Positions 1-9,232 of a DNA stretch of 64,000 nt are shown in pieces; the first letter of the stretch is position 1; each line of letters opens with the position of its first letter. The stretch is from Rohdeia mirabilis (GTDB taxonomy: Bacteria > Planctomycetota > UBA1135 > GCA-002686595): positions 1,860,001 to 1,924,000 of the forward strand of contig CP036290.1 in NCBI GenBank assembly GCA_007750655.1, read 5' to 3'. The notes under the pieces were generated by a model that did no database searches, was not told the origin of the DNA, and worked only from the letters and a program-made list of their open reading frames with translations. The position numbers were made by a program, and so were the translations under genes.

Positions 1-1230
1 CAGGCGGTCGTGCGCTCGGCCGCGGTGGGGGACGACGATCCGCAGGTGCGCGCGGCCCGCGAGCGCGGCATCCCGGTGCTCAAGTACGCCGCAATCCTGC
101 CGCGACTCGCGCGCCCCGAACGCACGTTGGCGGTCTGCGGGACCCACGGCAAGACCAGCACCACGTGGCTGTTGCTCAACGCGCTGGAAGGCGCGTCGGA
201 ACCGGACGGCCCGCTGCCCGGTGCGTTGGTCGGCGGCACCGACATGGTGCGCGGCGTCAACGCGCTGCTGCCGGACGCGCGCGGTTGGTTCGCGGTCGAG
301 GCCTGCGAGTACGACCGCAGCTTCCTGGCGCTCGAACCGTTCGGCTCGATCGTGACGAACGTCGAGGCCGACCACCTGGACTGCTACGGCGACCTCGCGG
401 GCGTGGTCAAGGGCTTCGCTCGCTTCGCGCGCCAGGTCGACCCCGACGGACTGATGGTCGTCGGTCCCGACGTGCCGGCGGCCGTCGAGCACGCCGCGCG
501 TTGCGCCGTTTGGCGCGTCGGTCGCGAGCTCGAGGTGCGCGTCGACACGACGCACGTCCACGGCGCGCGGATCTGTGTGCGCGGTCCGGGCTTCGTGCTG
601 CAGGACGTGCAGCTCGCCGTCCACGGCCGCGCACTCGGTCTCGACGCCGCGTTGGCGGCCGCGCTCGCCCTCGGCGTGCTGCCGATCGACCGCCGCGCCG
701 CCGCCGCCGAGCGCGTCGCGCGCAGCCTCGGTTCGTACCGCGGTGCCGCGCGCCGCTTCGAGCACTGGGGCCACTACGACGGTCGCGACCTCGTCCACGA
801 CTACGCCCACCATCCGACCGAACTCGACGCCACCTTCGAAGCGGCGCGCTCGGCCTTCCCGGGGCGACCGATCGAAGTCTTGTTCCAGCCGCACCAGCAC
901 AGCCGCACGGCGCACCTGTTCGACGCCTTCGTCGACGCGCTGGCCACCTGCGAGCGCGTGGTGCTGACGGACGTCTACGGCGCGCGGACGCACGTGGACG
1001 GCGAGCATTTCGCTGGGTCCCAGGACCTGGCCCAGGCCCTCGTCGGGCGCGGCGTGGCGGCCGAGTACGAGCCCGAACTCGCCGCTTCCGCCCGCCGTTT
1101 CGCCGCTGGACTGGCTCCTCGCGCCGTGGCCCTGGTACTGGGAGCCGGAGACGTGGAGAATGTTCGCGATGACCTCGACCGAAGCCTCAGCGTTCCCCTG
1201 CGCGTACCGTCAGCGAGCGCCCCTCGCTGA
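1..1230 (+). CDS. murC: UDP-N-acetylmuramate--L-alanine ligase, 5' end missing
   Basis: Cytoplasmic Mur ligase that adds L-alanine to UDP-MurNAc using ATP, the first amino-acid step of peptidoglycan stem synthesis. The reading frame is open from the window edge, so the N-terminal Rossmann part is cut; 409 residues are visible. The ATP-binding P-loop CGTHGKTSTT is near visible residue 46, and the C-terminal Mur-ligase region shows DYAHHPTE followed by the phosphate-site stretch FQPHQHSRT. The gene overlaps murB by about 60 nt, so the two are probably translated together as the end of a cell-wall cluster. It could in principle be the related ligase Mpl, but the MurC signature and the murB neighbour favour MurC. 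Confidence 0.9.
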   Translation, partial: QAVVRSAAVGDDDPQVRAARERGIPVLKYAAILPRLARPERTLAVCGTHGKTSTTWLLLNALEGASEPDGPLPGALVGGTDMVRGVNALLPDARGWFAVEACEYDRSFLALEPFGSIVTNVEADHLDCYGDLAGVVKGFARFARQVDPDGLMVVGPDVPAAVEHAARCAVWRVGRELEVRVDTTHVHGARICVRGPGFVLQDVQLAVHGRALGLDAALAAALALGVLPIDRRAAAAERVARSLGSYRGAARRFEHWGHYDGRDLVHDYAHHPTELDATFEAARSAFPGRPIEVLFQPHQHSRTAHLFDAFVDALATCERVVLTDVYGARTHVDGEHFAGSQDLAQALVGRGVAAEYEPELAASARRFAAGLAPRAVALVLGAGDVENVRDDLDRSLSVPLRVPSASAPR

Positions 1231-2164
1231 ACGTTCGACCCTGCGCGTGGGCGGCACGGCCGAGCTGATGCTCGAGCCGGCCTCTCCGCAGGAGTTGGTC
1301 GACGCCGTCGCGTGGGTGCGCGAACGCGGCCTGCCGCTGCACCTGCTCGGCGGCGGAGCGAACACGATCCTGCCCGACGGCGTGGTCTCGGGCGTCGTGG
1401 TGACCACCGACCGCTTGCGCCGCACGTACCGCCTGGTGCCGCCCGAGTACAAGAGCGGCGACGACTCGGGCGATCCGTACTCCGAGGCCACGCCGCGCAT
1501 CGCCCTGCCCGAGGACGGCGGCGAGCCCGTGCTCGTGGTCTGGGCCGGTTCGTCCATGCCCGGTCTGGTGAACGCGTCGAAGGCGCTCGGTTGGTCGGGC
1601 CTCGAAGGTCTGGCCGGCGTCCCCGGCACGATCGGCGGCGGTATCGCGATGAACGCCGGCGGCAGTTGGGGCGAGCTGTGGGAAGTGGTCGAGTCCGTGC
1701 GCGTGCTGAACGTGGACGGTTCGATCGAGGACCTGCCGCGCGAACGCTGCTCGCCGACCTACCGCAACGCGAACCTCGGCGAGCGCATCGTCATGGGCGC
1801 GGTGCTGCGTCTCGAGAAGAGCCACAAGAAGATCGTGGGGGAGGCGGTGCGCGACTACCTGAAGCACAAGCGCGACGTCCAACCGGTGACCGAGGCGTCG
1901 GCGGGCTGTGTGTTCAAGAACCCCGATCCGAACCTGAGCGGTGGGCGCGGCGCGGGGCAACTGGTCGACGAGGCCGGACTCAAGGGCGCGGCGATCGGTG
2001 GGGCGCAGGTGAGTCCGAAGCACGGCAACTTCGTCGTGAACACGGGCGGGGCGACCGCGACCGACGTCCTGGCGCTGATCGAACGCTGTCGCGCGACCGT
2101 GGCCGAGCGCTTCGGCGTCGAGCTCGAACGCGAGGTCAAGGTCTGGGATCCGCGCGGACGCTGA
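1169..2164 (+). CDS. murB: UDP-N-acetylenolpyruvoylglucosamine reductase
   Basis: FAD-dependent reductase that uses NADPH to turn UDP-GlcNAc-enolpyruvate into UDP-MurNAc. It has 331 residues. The FAD-binding motif GGGANTILPDG lies near residue 60, the GTIGGGIAMNAG loop mid-protein, and the C-terminal FKNP block is followed by GAGQLVDEAGLKG. A late Glu in the VELEREVKVW segment fits the second catalytic acid. The position usually held by the catalytic Ser (SAGS-FKNP) reads SAGC, so Cys replaces Ser. Two ATGs are possible, 1160 and 1169; GGAGA at 1155-1159 is 9 nt before 1169 and too close to 1160, so 1169 is preferred. It overlaps the end of murC, as expected of a cell-wall operon. Confidence 0.92.
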   Translation: MTSTEASAFPCAYRQRAPLAERSTLRVGGTAELMLEPASPQELVDAVAWVRERGLPLHLLGGGANTILPDGVVSGVVVTTDRLRRTYRLVPPEYKSGDDSGDPYSEATPRIALPEDGGEPVLVVWAGSSMPGLVNASKALGWSGLEGLAGVPGTIGGGIAMNAGGSWGELWEVVESVRVLNVDGSIEDLPRERCSPTYRNANLGERIVMGAVLRLEKSHKKIVGEAVRDYLKHKRDVQPVTEASAGCVFKNPDPNLSGGRGAGQLVDEAGLKGAAIGGAQVSPKHGNFVVNTGGATATDVLALIERCRATVAERFGVELEREVKVWDPRGR

Positions 2165-2363
2165 GCGGCGCTCGAGAACGGCGATCACGAACGGCGATCA
2201 CGAACGCTGGCGCTGGTGCCCCCGAGTGGATCCGCCGGTCCGGCGCCCGGATCCGTTCCGGCCCGATTGACCGACTCGAGAGGGCGGGGTACGACTTGAT
2301 CGGCCGCGTGCTCGCACCTGGAGCCGCGCCGCGGTGCCCGTGCGTGCGCGATCGGCCCAGACG

Positions 2364-2576
2364 ATGACCCACGATCCCCGATCCTCCCGCACGGCGTCCG
2401 GAGCGACCGATGCGCCCGGCGTGCCGTCGCCCTGCATCCGCGACTGCCGCCTCACCGACGACCAGCGCCTGTGCCTGGGCTGTGGGCGCACGCTCGAGGA
2501 GATCGTGCGCTGGCCGGTCCTCGGCGAGGACGAGCGGCGTGCGGTGCTCGCGCGCCTGGGCGAGCGGCCAGCCTGA
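2364..2576 (+). CDS. DUF1289-family small cysteine-rich protein
   Basis: A 70-residue protein carrying the DUF1289 pattern: SPCIRDCRL, then CLGCGRTLEEIVRW about 20 residues on. Four cysteines in paired spacing suggest a small metal or Fe-S binding site. The biochemical role of this family is not established. The first 25 residues are low in conservation; the ATG at 2364 is chosen because the domain starts soon after it, although the frame is open back to a GTG at 2334. It lies 199 bp after murB, and that gap shows nothing recognisable. It may be a separate unit rather than part of the cell-wall operon. Confidence 0.75.
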   Translation: MTHDPRSSRTASGATDAPGVPSPCIRDCRLTDDQRLCLGCGRTLEEIVRWPVLGEDERRAVLARLGERPA

Positions 2577-3062
2577 GGCCCGCTCGATGGTGGGGGCCAG
2601 GAACAGGCTCCGCTCTTCGCTTCCAGGCGCCCCCCGCGGGCCGGGACGGCGCTTCGATCCCACGAGGGGCACGGTCGAGAGCCCCGGGCACCTGGGAGCT
2701 TCGGTCCCCGGCCCCGCGCTCCGATAGCGGGTCTTGGCGGCCGCGCGACCGGCTGTTCCTCTCGACGAGCCCCTTCCCCACCCTTCCCCAGGACCAAAGG
2801 CTTCCCCGCCCGCCGGTCCCCGCTCTCGAGGAACACTGGACGCGTCGGCCGCCGCCTTCATCCAATCCGCGCGCTTCTCGCGTCGATCGCGCGCGGGGCA
2901 CTTCGCGGCAGACGGGCCCACGAGGTCGAAGCGCGCGCGCGCGAGTCCGATAGACTCTTCCGCTCGAACGTCGCGAGGGCCGGCGTTCGACCGCTCTCGG
3001 CCCAGGTGGGGACGAGGGTGAACAACCGCCCGTCGGGATGACACCCGAGAAGAGGACCCGTC
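2577..3062. other. Intergenic region upstream of thrS
   Basis: No convincing gene is seen in these 486 bases; the short frames have no recognisable domain. A -10-like hexamer TAGACT at 2951-2956 could drive thrS with about 106 nt of leader, but no clear -35 is seen. A short GC dinucleotide run sits just before it (about 2931-2943). No T-box-like element was recognised. Confidence 0.4.
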
Positions 3063-4856
3063 ATGGCTTCAGACGCCAAGGCCGCCGCGAAAGAGGTTCA
3101 GGTCGAACCCTTCCCGCTCTCCACGCTCCGCCACTCGGTCTCGCACCTGATGGCGTCGGCCGTCGCGAAGCTCTATCCGAACGTGAAGTTCGGCTTCGGA
3201 CCTTCGATCGAGCACGGCTTCTACTACGACCTCGAGATCCCCGAGCACAGCCTCGAGGAGAAGGACCTGCGGCGCATCGAGAAGGAGATGCGCAAGATCG
3301 CGAAGCGTTCGCCCGAGCTGGTGCGGACCTCGCTGTCCCGCGACGAAGCGCGCGCGCAACTCGCGGCCCAGGACCAGACCTACAAGGTCGAAGCCGTCGA
3401 TCTGATCCCGAAGGACGAGGAGATCACGTTCTACACGCACGGTGACTGGAGCGACCTCTGCGAGGGACCGCACCTCGACCGACTGGATCGCGACTACCAC
3501 TTCAAGCTGCTCAGCGTGGCCGGCGCCTATTGGCGTGGCGACGAGAAGCGCCCGATGCTGCAACGCATCTACGGCACGGCCTTCTGGACGCAGGAAGCCC
3601 TCGACGCGCACCTCGCGTGGCTCGAGGAGGTGAAGCTGCGCGACCACCGTCGCATCGGCACCGATCAGGACCTCTTCAGCGTGCACCCGGAAGCCGGCGC
3701 CGGTTTCGTCTTCTGGCACCCGCGACTCGGCGTGGTGCGCCACGAGATCGAGAAGTTCTGGTGGGAGGAGCACGAGGCGCGCGGCTACAAGCCCGTCTAC
3801 AGCCCGCACGTGTCGCGCGAGACGCTCTTCGCCGTCTCCGGTCACCTCGAGAACTACGGCGAGATGATGTATCCCGCGATGGATCTCGAGGAGCAGCCCT
3901 ATCGGGTCAAGCCGATGAACTGCCCCGGACACAGCCTGATCTACAAGGATCGCGGCCGCAGCTACCGCGAGCTTCCGATGCGGTGGGCGGAGCTGGGCAC
4001 GGTCTATCGCTACGAGAAGTCGGGCGTCGTCCACGGCATGCTGCGCGTGCGCGGCTTCACCCAGGACGACAGCCACATCTTCTGTACGCCGGACCAGCTC
4101 GCGGGCGAGATCGCCGGTGTGCTCGATCTGGTCAAGCTGATGCTGACGACGTTCGGTTTCGACTACACCGCGTACCTGGCGACGCGCCCCGTCGAGAAGA
4201 GCATCGGCGAGGACGCGATCTGGAAAGCGGCCACGGCTGCGCTCGGTGAAGGCGCGAAGTTGGCCGGGATCCCGCTCGAACTCGACGACGGCGGCGGCGC
4301 CTTCTACGGGCCGAAGATCGACTTCAAGGTGAAGGACGCGATCGGTCGCGAGTGGCAGAACTCGACGGTGCAGTGCGACTTCAACCTGCCCGAGAGGTTC
4401 GACCTCGAGTACACGGACTCGGACGGACAGAAGAAGCGTCCGATCATGATCCACCGCGCGGTCCTCGGCAGCCTGGAGCGCTTCGTCGGTGGCCTGATCG
4501 AGCACTTCGCCGGACGTTTCCCGTTCTGGCTGGCGCCCGAGCAGATCGCGGTCATCCCGATCCGCGAGGAACACGCCGACTACGCGCGCAGCCTGGCCGC
4601 GAAGCTCGAGGCCGAGCACTTCCGCGTCGACTGCATGGACGATCCGAGCCACATGAACAAGCGCATCAAGCAGGCCCAGGAACGTCAGGTTCCCTACATG
4701 CTCGTCGTCGGCGAGCGCGAGGAGGCCGACGGCACCTGCGCGGTGCGTCGCCGCGGAACCCGGGACCAGGCCGTCGTGCCCTTCGAGCGCGTGCTCGAAG
4801 TGGTGCGCGATCTGCGGTCCAGGCGCAGTCTCGAAGTGCCGGCCCTCGACACGTGA
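3063..4856 (+). CDS. thrS: threonyl-tRNA synthetase lacking the TGS domain
   Basis: Class II synthetase that charges tRNA-Thr and edits mis-charged Ser. It has 597 residues against about 640 for the common form. The usual N-terminal TGS domain is absent: the protein opens almost at once in the editing domain, with HSVSH near residue 24 and SDLCEGPH near 135 supplying the editing-site His and Cys. The catalytic core follows with MNCPGHSLIYK, the GxVxRYEKSGVVHGMLRVRGF-type motif 2, and the HRAVLGSLERF motif 3, then the anticodon-binding domain. AGAGGA at 3051-3056 is a good ribosome site 6 nt before the ATG. The stop overlaps the GTG of the next gene by 4 nt (GTGA). Confidence 0.95.
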   Translation: MASDAKAAAKEVQVEPFPLSTLRHSVSHLMASAVAKLYPNVKFGFGPSIEHGFYYDLEIPEHSLEEKDLRRIEKEMRKIAKRSPELVRTSLSRDEARAQLAAQDQTYKVEAVDLIPKDEEITFYTHGDWSDLCEGPHLDRLDRDYHFKLLSVAGAYWRGDEKRPMLQRIYGTAFWTQEALDAHLAWLEEVKLRDHRRIGTDQDLFSVHPEAGAGFVFWHPRLGVVRHEIEKFWWEEHEARGYKPVYSPHVSRETLFAVSGHLENYGEMMYPAMDLEEQPYRVKPMNCPGHSLIYKDRGRSYRELPMRWAELGTVYRYEKSGVVHGMLRVRGFTQDDSHIFCTPDQLAGEIAGVLDLVKLMLTTFGFDYTAYLATRPVEKSIGEDAIWKAATAALGEGAKLAGIPLELDDGGGAFYGPKIDFKVKDAIGREWQNSTVQCDFNLPERFDLEYTDSDGQKKRPIMIHRAVLGSLERFVGGLIEHFAGRFPFWLAPEQIAVIPIREEHADYARSLAAKLEAEHFRVDCMDDPSHMNKRIKQAQERQVPYMLVVGEREEADGTCAVRRRGTRDQAVVPFERVLEVVRDLRSRRSLEVPALDT

Positions 4857-6409
4857 GATCCGCCCGCGCGCTGCGGCGGCCCTGGTGCGCCATCGCCCTC
4901 GTCGTCCTCGCCGCCTGTGGTGGCGAGGACGGTGGTGGCGAGGGCGGTCGGGCGGTGGTGACGCCGGACGTCGCACCGCAGGCGACCGGGACGAACGACG
5001 CCGCGGACCGCGCGCCCGGTGCGAACGCGCGAACGGACGCGGAGTCCGCCGGGAGCGGGGCCGATCGGCCCGACGTGCTCCTGATCAGCCTCGACACGCT
5101 GCGCGCGGACGCGTTGTCGTGCTACGGCAACCCGCGCGACACGACGCCCTTCATCGACGCGTTGGCTGCGCGTGGCGTGCGCTTCTCCAACTGCTACGCG
5201 CCGTCGCCGCACACGGCCCCGAGCCACATGTCCCTGTTCACGGGACTGTTGCCGCTGGCGCACGGGATACCGAACGCATCGACCTCCTCCACGTCGACCA
5301 GCAACCTGAACGAAGGGATCCCGACGCTCGGATCCGTGTTCTCGGACGCCGGCTGGCGCGTGGTGATGGTGGGGGGGCGCGGTCAGCTCCGGCCGGCCAT
5401 GGGCATCGCGCTCGGCAGCGACTTCCACCACTTCAAGAGCACGACCTTCCTCGACGGTCTCGAGGTCTTCGACGAGGTCGTGGCGACCGAGGATCCGAAC
5501 GAGCCCCTCTTCGCCTTCTTCCACACCTACGAACCGCACGCGCCGTACCTCCCGCCGCGCGAGTTCGACGGACACGTCTTTCGCGGACGCTACACCGATC
5601 CCGATGCGAAGGGCCTCTTCGCCAGTCGCTACCGCGCGCTGATCGACGATCCGAACGCCGCCGAGAAGGCCGGAGTCTTCCTCGACGTGAAAGGACCTCT
5701 CGCGGAGGACGAGGCGGAGTACCTGCGCGGGCTCTACGAGGAGAACGTGGCCTACACCGACCACCTGCTCGGGCGGCTGTTCGAACTGTGGGCCCGGCAC
5801 CGCGACATCGAGAGGACCCTGATCGTGCTGGTGTCCGACCACGGCGAGCAGTTGGGCGAGCGCAACGGTGCGCTGGGCCACCGCTCGGGCGTCTGGCAGG
5901 AACTCGCGAGCGTGCCGCTGATCGTGACCGGTCCCGGGGTGGAGCCGCGCGTCGTGGACGACCCGGTCGGTCTCACCTCGGTGCCCGCCACGCTGCTCGA
6001 GCTCGTCGGCCTTCCGCCGCTGCCCGTCGCGCAGCCCTCGCTCCTTCCACTCATGGGGCCGAGTCCCAGCGACCTCGGCGTCCCCGCCTTCACCCAGGAC
6101 GCCTTCGGTCGAAAGCGGTCCTTCTCCGCCGCGATCGCAGGTCTGCAGACGATCGTCTTCGAGCGCGAGGAACAACGGCGCGCCGAGCACTTCGACCTCG
6201 CTCGCGACCCGTCGGGACGCACCCGCTTCGAGGACGTACCGCCCGAGGCCGTTGCGCTGCGCAAGCGTCTGGCCGCTCGCATGCTGGCCGACCGGGCCTT
6301 CGCGCAGGAGCTGCCACCGAGCGTGCGCGCCATGGGGGACGACGACGACCTGCAGAAGCGGCTGGCCGAGCTCGGGTACACCGGGGGCGACGGCGAGGAC
6401 GACCGATGA
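4853..6409 (+). CDS. sulfatase-like lipoprotein with Thr at the nucleophile position (paralogue 1)
   Basis: Alkaline-phosphatase-fold hydrolase of the sulfatase family, 518 residues. It starts at a GTG overlapping the thrS stop, giving an N-terminal signal that ends in a lipobox (LAAC, Cys about residue 22), so it is probably an outer-surface or periplasmic lipoprotein. The metal-binding motifs are present: LDTLRAD near residue 82 and VSDHGEQLGE near 325. The sulfatase signature reads PHTAPSHMSLFTG, so the Cys or Ser converted to formylglycine in true sulfatases is Thr, and the following Arg is His. It ends in the LGYTGG tail common to the five paralogues here. The substrate is unknown; phosphoester cleavage or transfer is as possible as sulfate hydrolysis. 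Confidence 0.8.
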   Translation: MRSARALRRPWCAIALVVLAACGGEDGGGEGGRAVVTPDVAPQATGTNDAADRAPGANARTDAESAGSGADRPDVLLISLDTLRADALSCYGNPRDTTPFIDALAARGVRFSNCYAPSPHTAPSHMSLFTGLLPLAHGIPNASTSSTSTSNLNEGIPTLGSVFSDAGWRVVMVGGRGQLRPAMGIALGSDFHHFKSTTFLDGLEVFDEVVATEDPNEPLFAFFHTYEPHAPYLPPREFDGHVFRGRYTDPDAKGLFASRYRALIDDPNAAEKAGVFLDVKGPLAEDEAEYLRGLYEENVAYTDHLLGRLFELWARHRDIERTLIVLVSDHGEQLGERNGALGHRSGVWQELASVPLIVTGPGVEPRVVDDPVGLTSVPATLLELVGLPPLPVAQPSLLPLMGPSPSDLGVPAFTQDAFGRKRSFSAAIAGLQTIVFEREEQRRAEHFDLARDPSGRTRFEDVPPEAVALRKRLAARMLADRAFAQELPPSVRAMGDDDDLQKRLAELGYTGGDGEDDR

Positions 6410-7809
6410 AGGGGCGCGCGCTCCAGCTCGCGGCGCTGGCCGCGGTCGCGCTGTGCTCGTGCTCGGACGGGCGCGACCCGGCGTCGATGCCCGACGTGCT
6501 GCTCGTGAGTCTCGACACGCTGCGCGCGGACCGGTTGTCGAGCTACGGCCACACGCGGCGCACCACGCCCAACCTCGACGCGCTGGCGGCGCGCGGGGTG
6601 CGCTTCGCCGACGCGATCGCACCCAGCGCGCACACCGCACCGAGTCACGTCTCGATCCTGACCGGCCTCCTGCCCTTCGCCCACGGCGTGTTCAATCGCG
6701 GGCTCTCGAACCCCAACGTGCTGGCCCTGTCGGACGGCGTTCCGACGCTCGCGAGCCTGGTTGCCGAGGCGGGCTGGCGGACGGCGGCGATCACCCAAGA
6801 GGGCCAGCTGTTGCCCGAGATCGGCATCGCGCGCGGGTTCGACCACACCGACTTCGTGCACGACAGCTTCGGGGGCCGCATCGCCGCGCTCGACGGCTAC
6901 CTGGCCGGCGAGGACCGCGATGCGCCGCAGTTCGTGTTCCTGCACACCTACGAACCGCACGCGCCGTACCTGCCGCCGCGCCAGGTGGGGATGGAGCCGT
7001 TCTACGGCGTCTACACCGATCGCGCGTACCAGGGACCGATGCGCGCCGCGACCGAAGCGCTGCTCGACGCGCCGCGCGGAGCGAAGATCGGAGCGCCCCA
7101 GTTCGAGGCGGTGGCGGAGCCGAGCGCGGACGACATCGCGTTCCTGAGCGACCTCTACGACGAGAACGTGCGCTACACCGACTACCTGTTCGGGACGCTG
7201 CTCGAGGTCTGGGGCAGCCACCGCGACCTCGACAACACGCTGGTCGTGGTCTTCTCCGACCACGGCGAGGCGTTCTACGAGCACGGTGCCTTCGGTCACC
7301 ACGAAGGCCTCTACCGCGAGCTGACGCACGTGCCGTTGATCGTGGCCGGGCCCGGGCTCGAGCCGGCCGTCGTCGACGAGCCCGTCGGTCTCGTGGGGCT
7401 GTCCGCGACGCTGCTCGAGCTGCTCGACGTGGACTCGACCGCCGACATGGAACCGGCTTTCGCGGGCCTCGGGGCCAGCGGGCCCACCGTGCCGGCTCCG
7501 GTGTATCCACAGCTCTTCCTGCGCGAGAGCGGGCGTTCCTACGACGCCGGAATCGACGCGAACGAGCACTTCGTCCTGCGGCGGGACGGGAGCGCGGCCC
7601 TGGAGCAGCTCTTCGATCGCCGCGACGACCCCTTGCAGCGAAGCGACATCGGTGCGGCGCGTCCCGACAGCGTGCGGGACTGGCGCGCTCGGATCGAAGC
7701 CGTGCGCGCCGCGAGCCGCGTCCTCGCCGAGCGCTTTCCGGTCACGGCGACCGATGCCGGAGCGGAGTCCGAACGGCTGCGCCAGCTCGAGGCACTGGGC
7801 TACAAGTGA
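6406..7809 (+). CDS. sulfatase-like lipoprotein with Thr at the nucleophile position (paralogue 2)
   Basis: A close paralogue of the preceding gene (467 residues), overlapping it by ATGA, so the pair is co-translated downstream of thrS. The N-terminal signal ends in a CSCS lipobox-like stretch near residue 18. The metal site shows SLDTLRADRLSSYG and FSDHGEAFYE; the signature reads AHTAPSHVSILTG, again Thr in place of Cys/Ser. The shared FLHTYEPHAPYLPPR block is identical in character to paralogues 1 and 5, pointing to a local gene family with related substrates. The C-terminus is LEALGYK. No formylglycine-generating enzyme is encoded in the window, consistent with a different nucleophile. The exact reaction is not known. 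Confidence 0.8.
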   Translation: MKGRALQLAALAAVALCSCSDGRDPASMPDVLLVSLDTLRADRLSSYGHTRRTTPNLDALAARGVRFADAIAPSAHTAPSHVSILTGLLPFAHGVFNRGLSNPNVLALSDGVPTLASLVAEAGWRTAAITQEGQLLPEIGIARGFDHTDFVHDSFGGRIAALDGYLAGEDRDAPQFVFLHTYEPHAPYLPPRQVGMEPFYGVYTDRAYQGPMRAATEALLDAPRGAKIGAPQFEAVAEPSADDIAFLSDLYDENVRYTDYLFGTLLEVWGSHRDLDNTLVVVFSDHGEAFYEHGAFGHHEGLYRELTHVPLIVAGPGLEPAVVDEPVGLVGLSATLLELLDVDSTADMEPAFAGLGASGPTVPAPVYPQLFLRESGRSYDAGIDANEHFVLRRDGSAALEQLFDRRDDPLQRSDIGAARPDSVRDWRARIEAVRAASRVLAERFPVTATDAGAESERLRQLEALGYK

Positions 7810-7852
7810 CGCCGTCCGCGCCGAGGCCGCGCGTCGGGACGTTCGACCGGAG

Positions 7853-9232
7853 TCAGGGCAGGAGCGCGAGCCAGCGCTTCCACGCCGTTTCGAGCTCTTC
7901 GATCGGAACGACCGCCAGGACGCGGTCCCAGTTCGTGCTCGAGTTGCCCGTCGGGACGCCGTAGATCGACCGCAGAAGTTCCAGCACGGCGTCCTTCGTG
8001 TCGGCCGGTCCGCCGCTGGGCAGGACCGCGCCGTTCTCCATCAGGAAGGCCACGAACGTGCGGCACTTGGCCCACAGCACCTCGTTGTCCCGTCCGACGT
8101 TCACCAGCCGATCCCACGAGATGTGGATCAGGTTCGTCAGCTCGTGACGCGCGCTCGCCAAGGGCTCGGAGTTCGCTCGGCGCCGCGCGAGTTCCGCCGC
8201 CGCGTGGTCCGGCCGCCAGGCCCCCGCGCGCCCGAACGCCGGCGCGCCTTCCCAGCGCCGCTCGTACCAGTCGCCGAGCCCGACCTCGAGACACGCCGCC
8301 TCGCGGTAGGCGCTCGTGTCGCGTTGGATGGTGCGCAGCACGTCGCCGAGCACGGTGCTGTAGATTAGCTGCTGAACGGCCAGGTCGATCAGCCGTTCGG
8401 GCCGTTCACCGGTCGGCTCGAACCAGGTGTAGAACGCGTTGTCGTAGCTGTTCGTCGACCCGAGTAGATGGCCGGGATCGTAGTAGGGGTGTCCGAGGCT
8501 CGAGAGGGGGCGGAAGTCGTCGTGTTGCCCGTGCACGCGCGCGATCATCGGCTCGAGCACTTCCAGAGCGTCGACGCGGCTGCCGATCTCGTCCATCCAC
8601 GTGGCGTACAGACGCTCGAGGTCGAACGCCGTCTCGACCGCGCGACGCAGCCCGGCGTCGCAGCGCACCTCGTGGTGTTCGGTGCGAAGGACGAGCGGCG
8701 ACTTGCGCGACAGGATCGTCTTCTCGAACTTCTCGAAGCTGACGAGCTTGCCGTCCAGTCGCCACCGCCACCGCCCGGGCTTGCCGCTGTGGTCCAGGAA
8801 GGCGTGCGCGGCCTCGTGGTCGGGGTCTGTCAAGAGCACGCGGTAGGCCTGGAGTCTCGCCATGTGGTCGAGTCGCGCCGCCGTCGCGAGCTCCACGAGC
8901 TCCCACTCGCGCTCGACCGTGAGTCCGGGACCGACCAGCTCCAACCACTCGGCGAGCCGCTTGGCGACCGTGCTCGTGGAGGCCACGTCGGCGCGGTCGA
9001 TCGTGCGCCGCTTGCCGCCCTGGACCAGCACGATCTCGTCCGTCGAGAAGGCCCGCGCGACGCGCCCGCGGAGCTCTTCGCCCGAGACGAGCACCACCAG
9101 GTCGCGGTCGTCCTGGTCGGCGATCGCGACCGCCGCCGCCGCGGGGTTCGACCCGACGCCCGTCCGCGCGTGGGCCGAAGCAGGGGCGATCGACGAGAGG
9201 GCGAGGGCGACGAGCAGGAGGAGTCGGAGCAT
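7853..9232 (-). CDS. secreted protein of unknown function
   Basis: A 459-residue protein with a clear signal peptide (hydrophobic residues 3-20, Ala-x-Ala site near 20). The region after it looks like a small beta-barrel (VVLVSGEELRGRV, EIVLVQGGKRRTI), followed by a long alpha-helical part rich in Trp, Tyr and His. Around residues 230-300 it resembles DUF1570-type metallopeptidase-like proteins of Planctomycetota, with GHPYYDPGHLLGS, but no HExxH zinc motif is visible, so activity cannot be claimed. It is transcribed toward sulfatase paralogue 2 (convergent, 43 bp apart) and away from paralogue 3. Not confidently assigned to a family. Confidence 0.65.
   Translation of the reverse strand: MLRLLLLVALALSSIAPASAHARTGVGSNPAAAAVAIADQDDRDLVVLVSGEELRGRVARAFSTDEIVLVQGGKRRTIDRADVASTSTVAKRLAEWLELVGPGLTVEREWELVELATAARLDHMARLQAYRVLLTDPDHEAAHAFLDHSGKPGRWRWRLDGKLVSFEKFEKTILSRKSPLVLRTEHHEVRCDAGLRRAVETAFDLERLYATWMDEIGSRVDALEVLEPMIARVHGQHDDFRPLSSLGHPYYDPGHLLGSTNSYDNAFYTWFEPTGERPERLIDLAVQQLIYSTVLGDVLRTIQRDTSAYREAACLEVGLGDWYERRWEGAPAFGRAGAWRPDHAAAELARRRANSEPLASARHELTNLIHISWDRLVNVGRDNEVLWAKCRTFVAFLMENGAVLPSGGPADTKDAVLELLRSIYGVPTGNSSTNWDRVLAVVPIEELETAWKRWLALLP

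Noticed and set aside
2577..3062. T-box riboswitch upstream of thrS
   Set aside because: No T-box sequence or specifier-loop arrangement was recognised; the region is only GC-rich with one -10-like hexamer.
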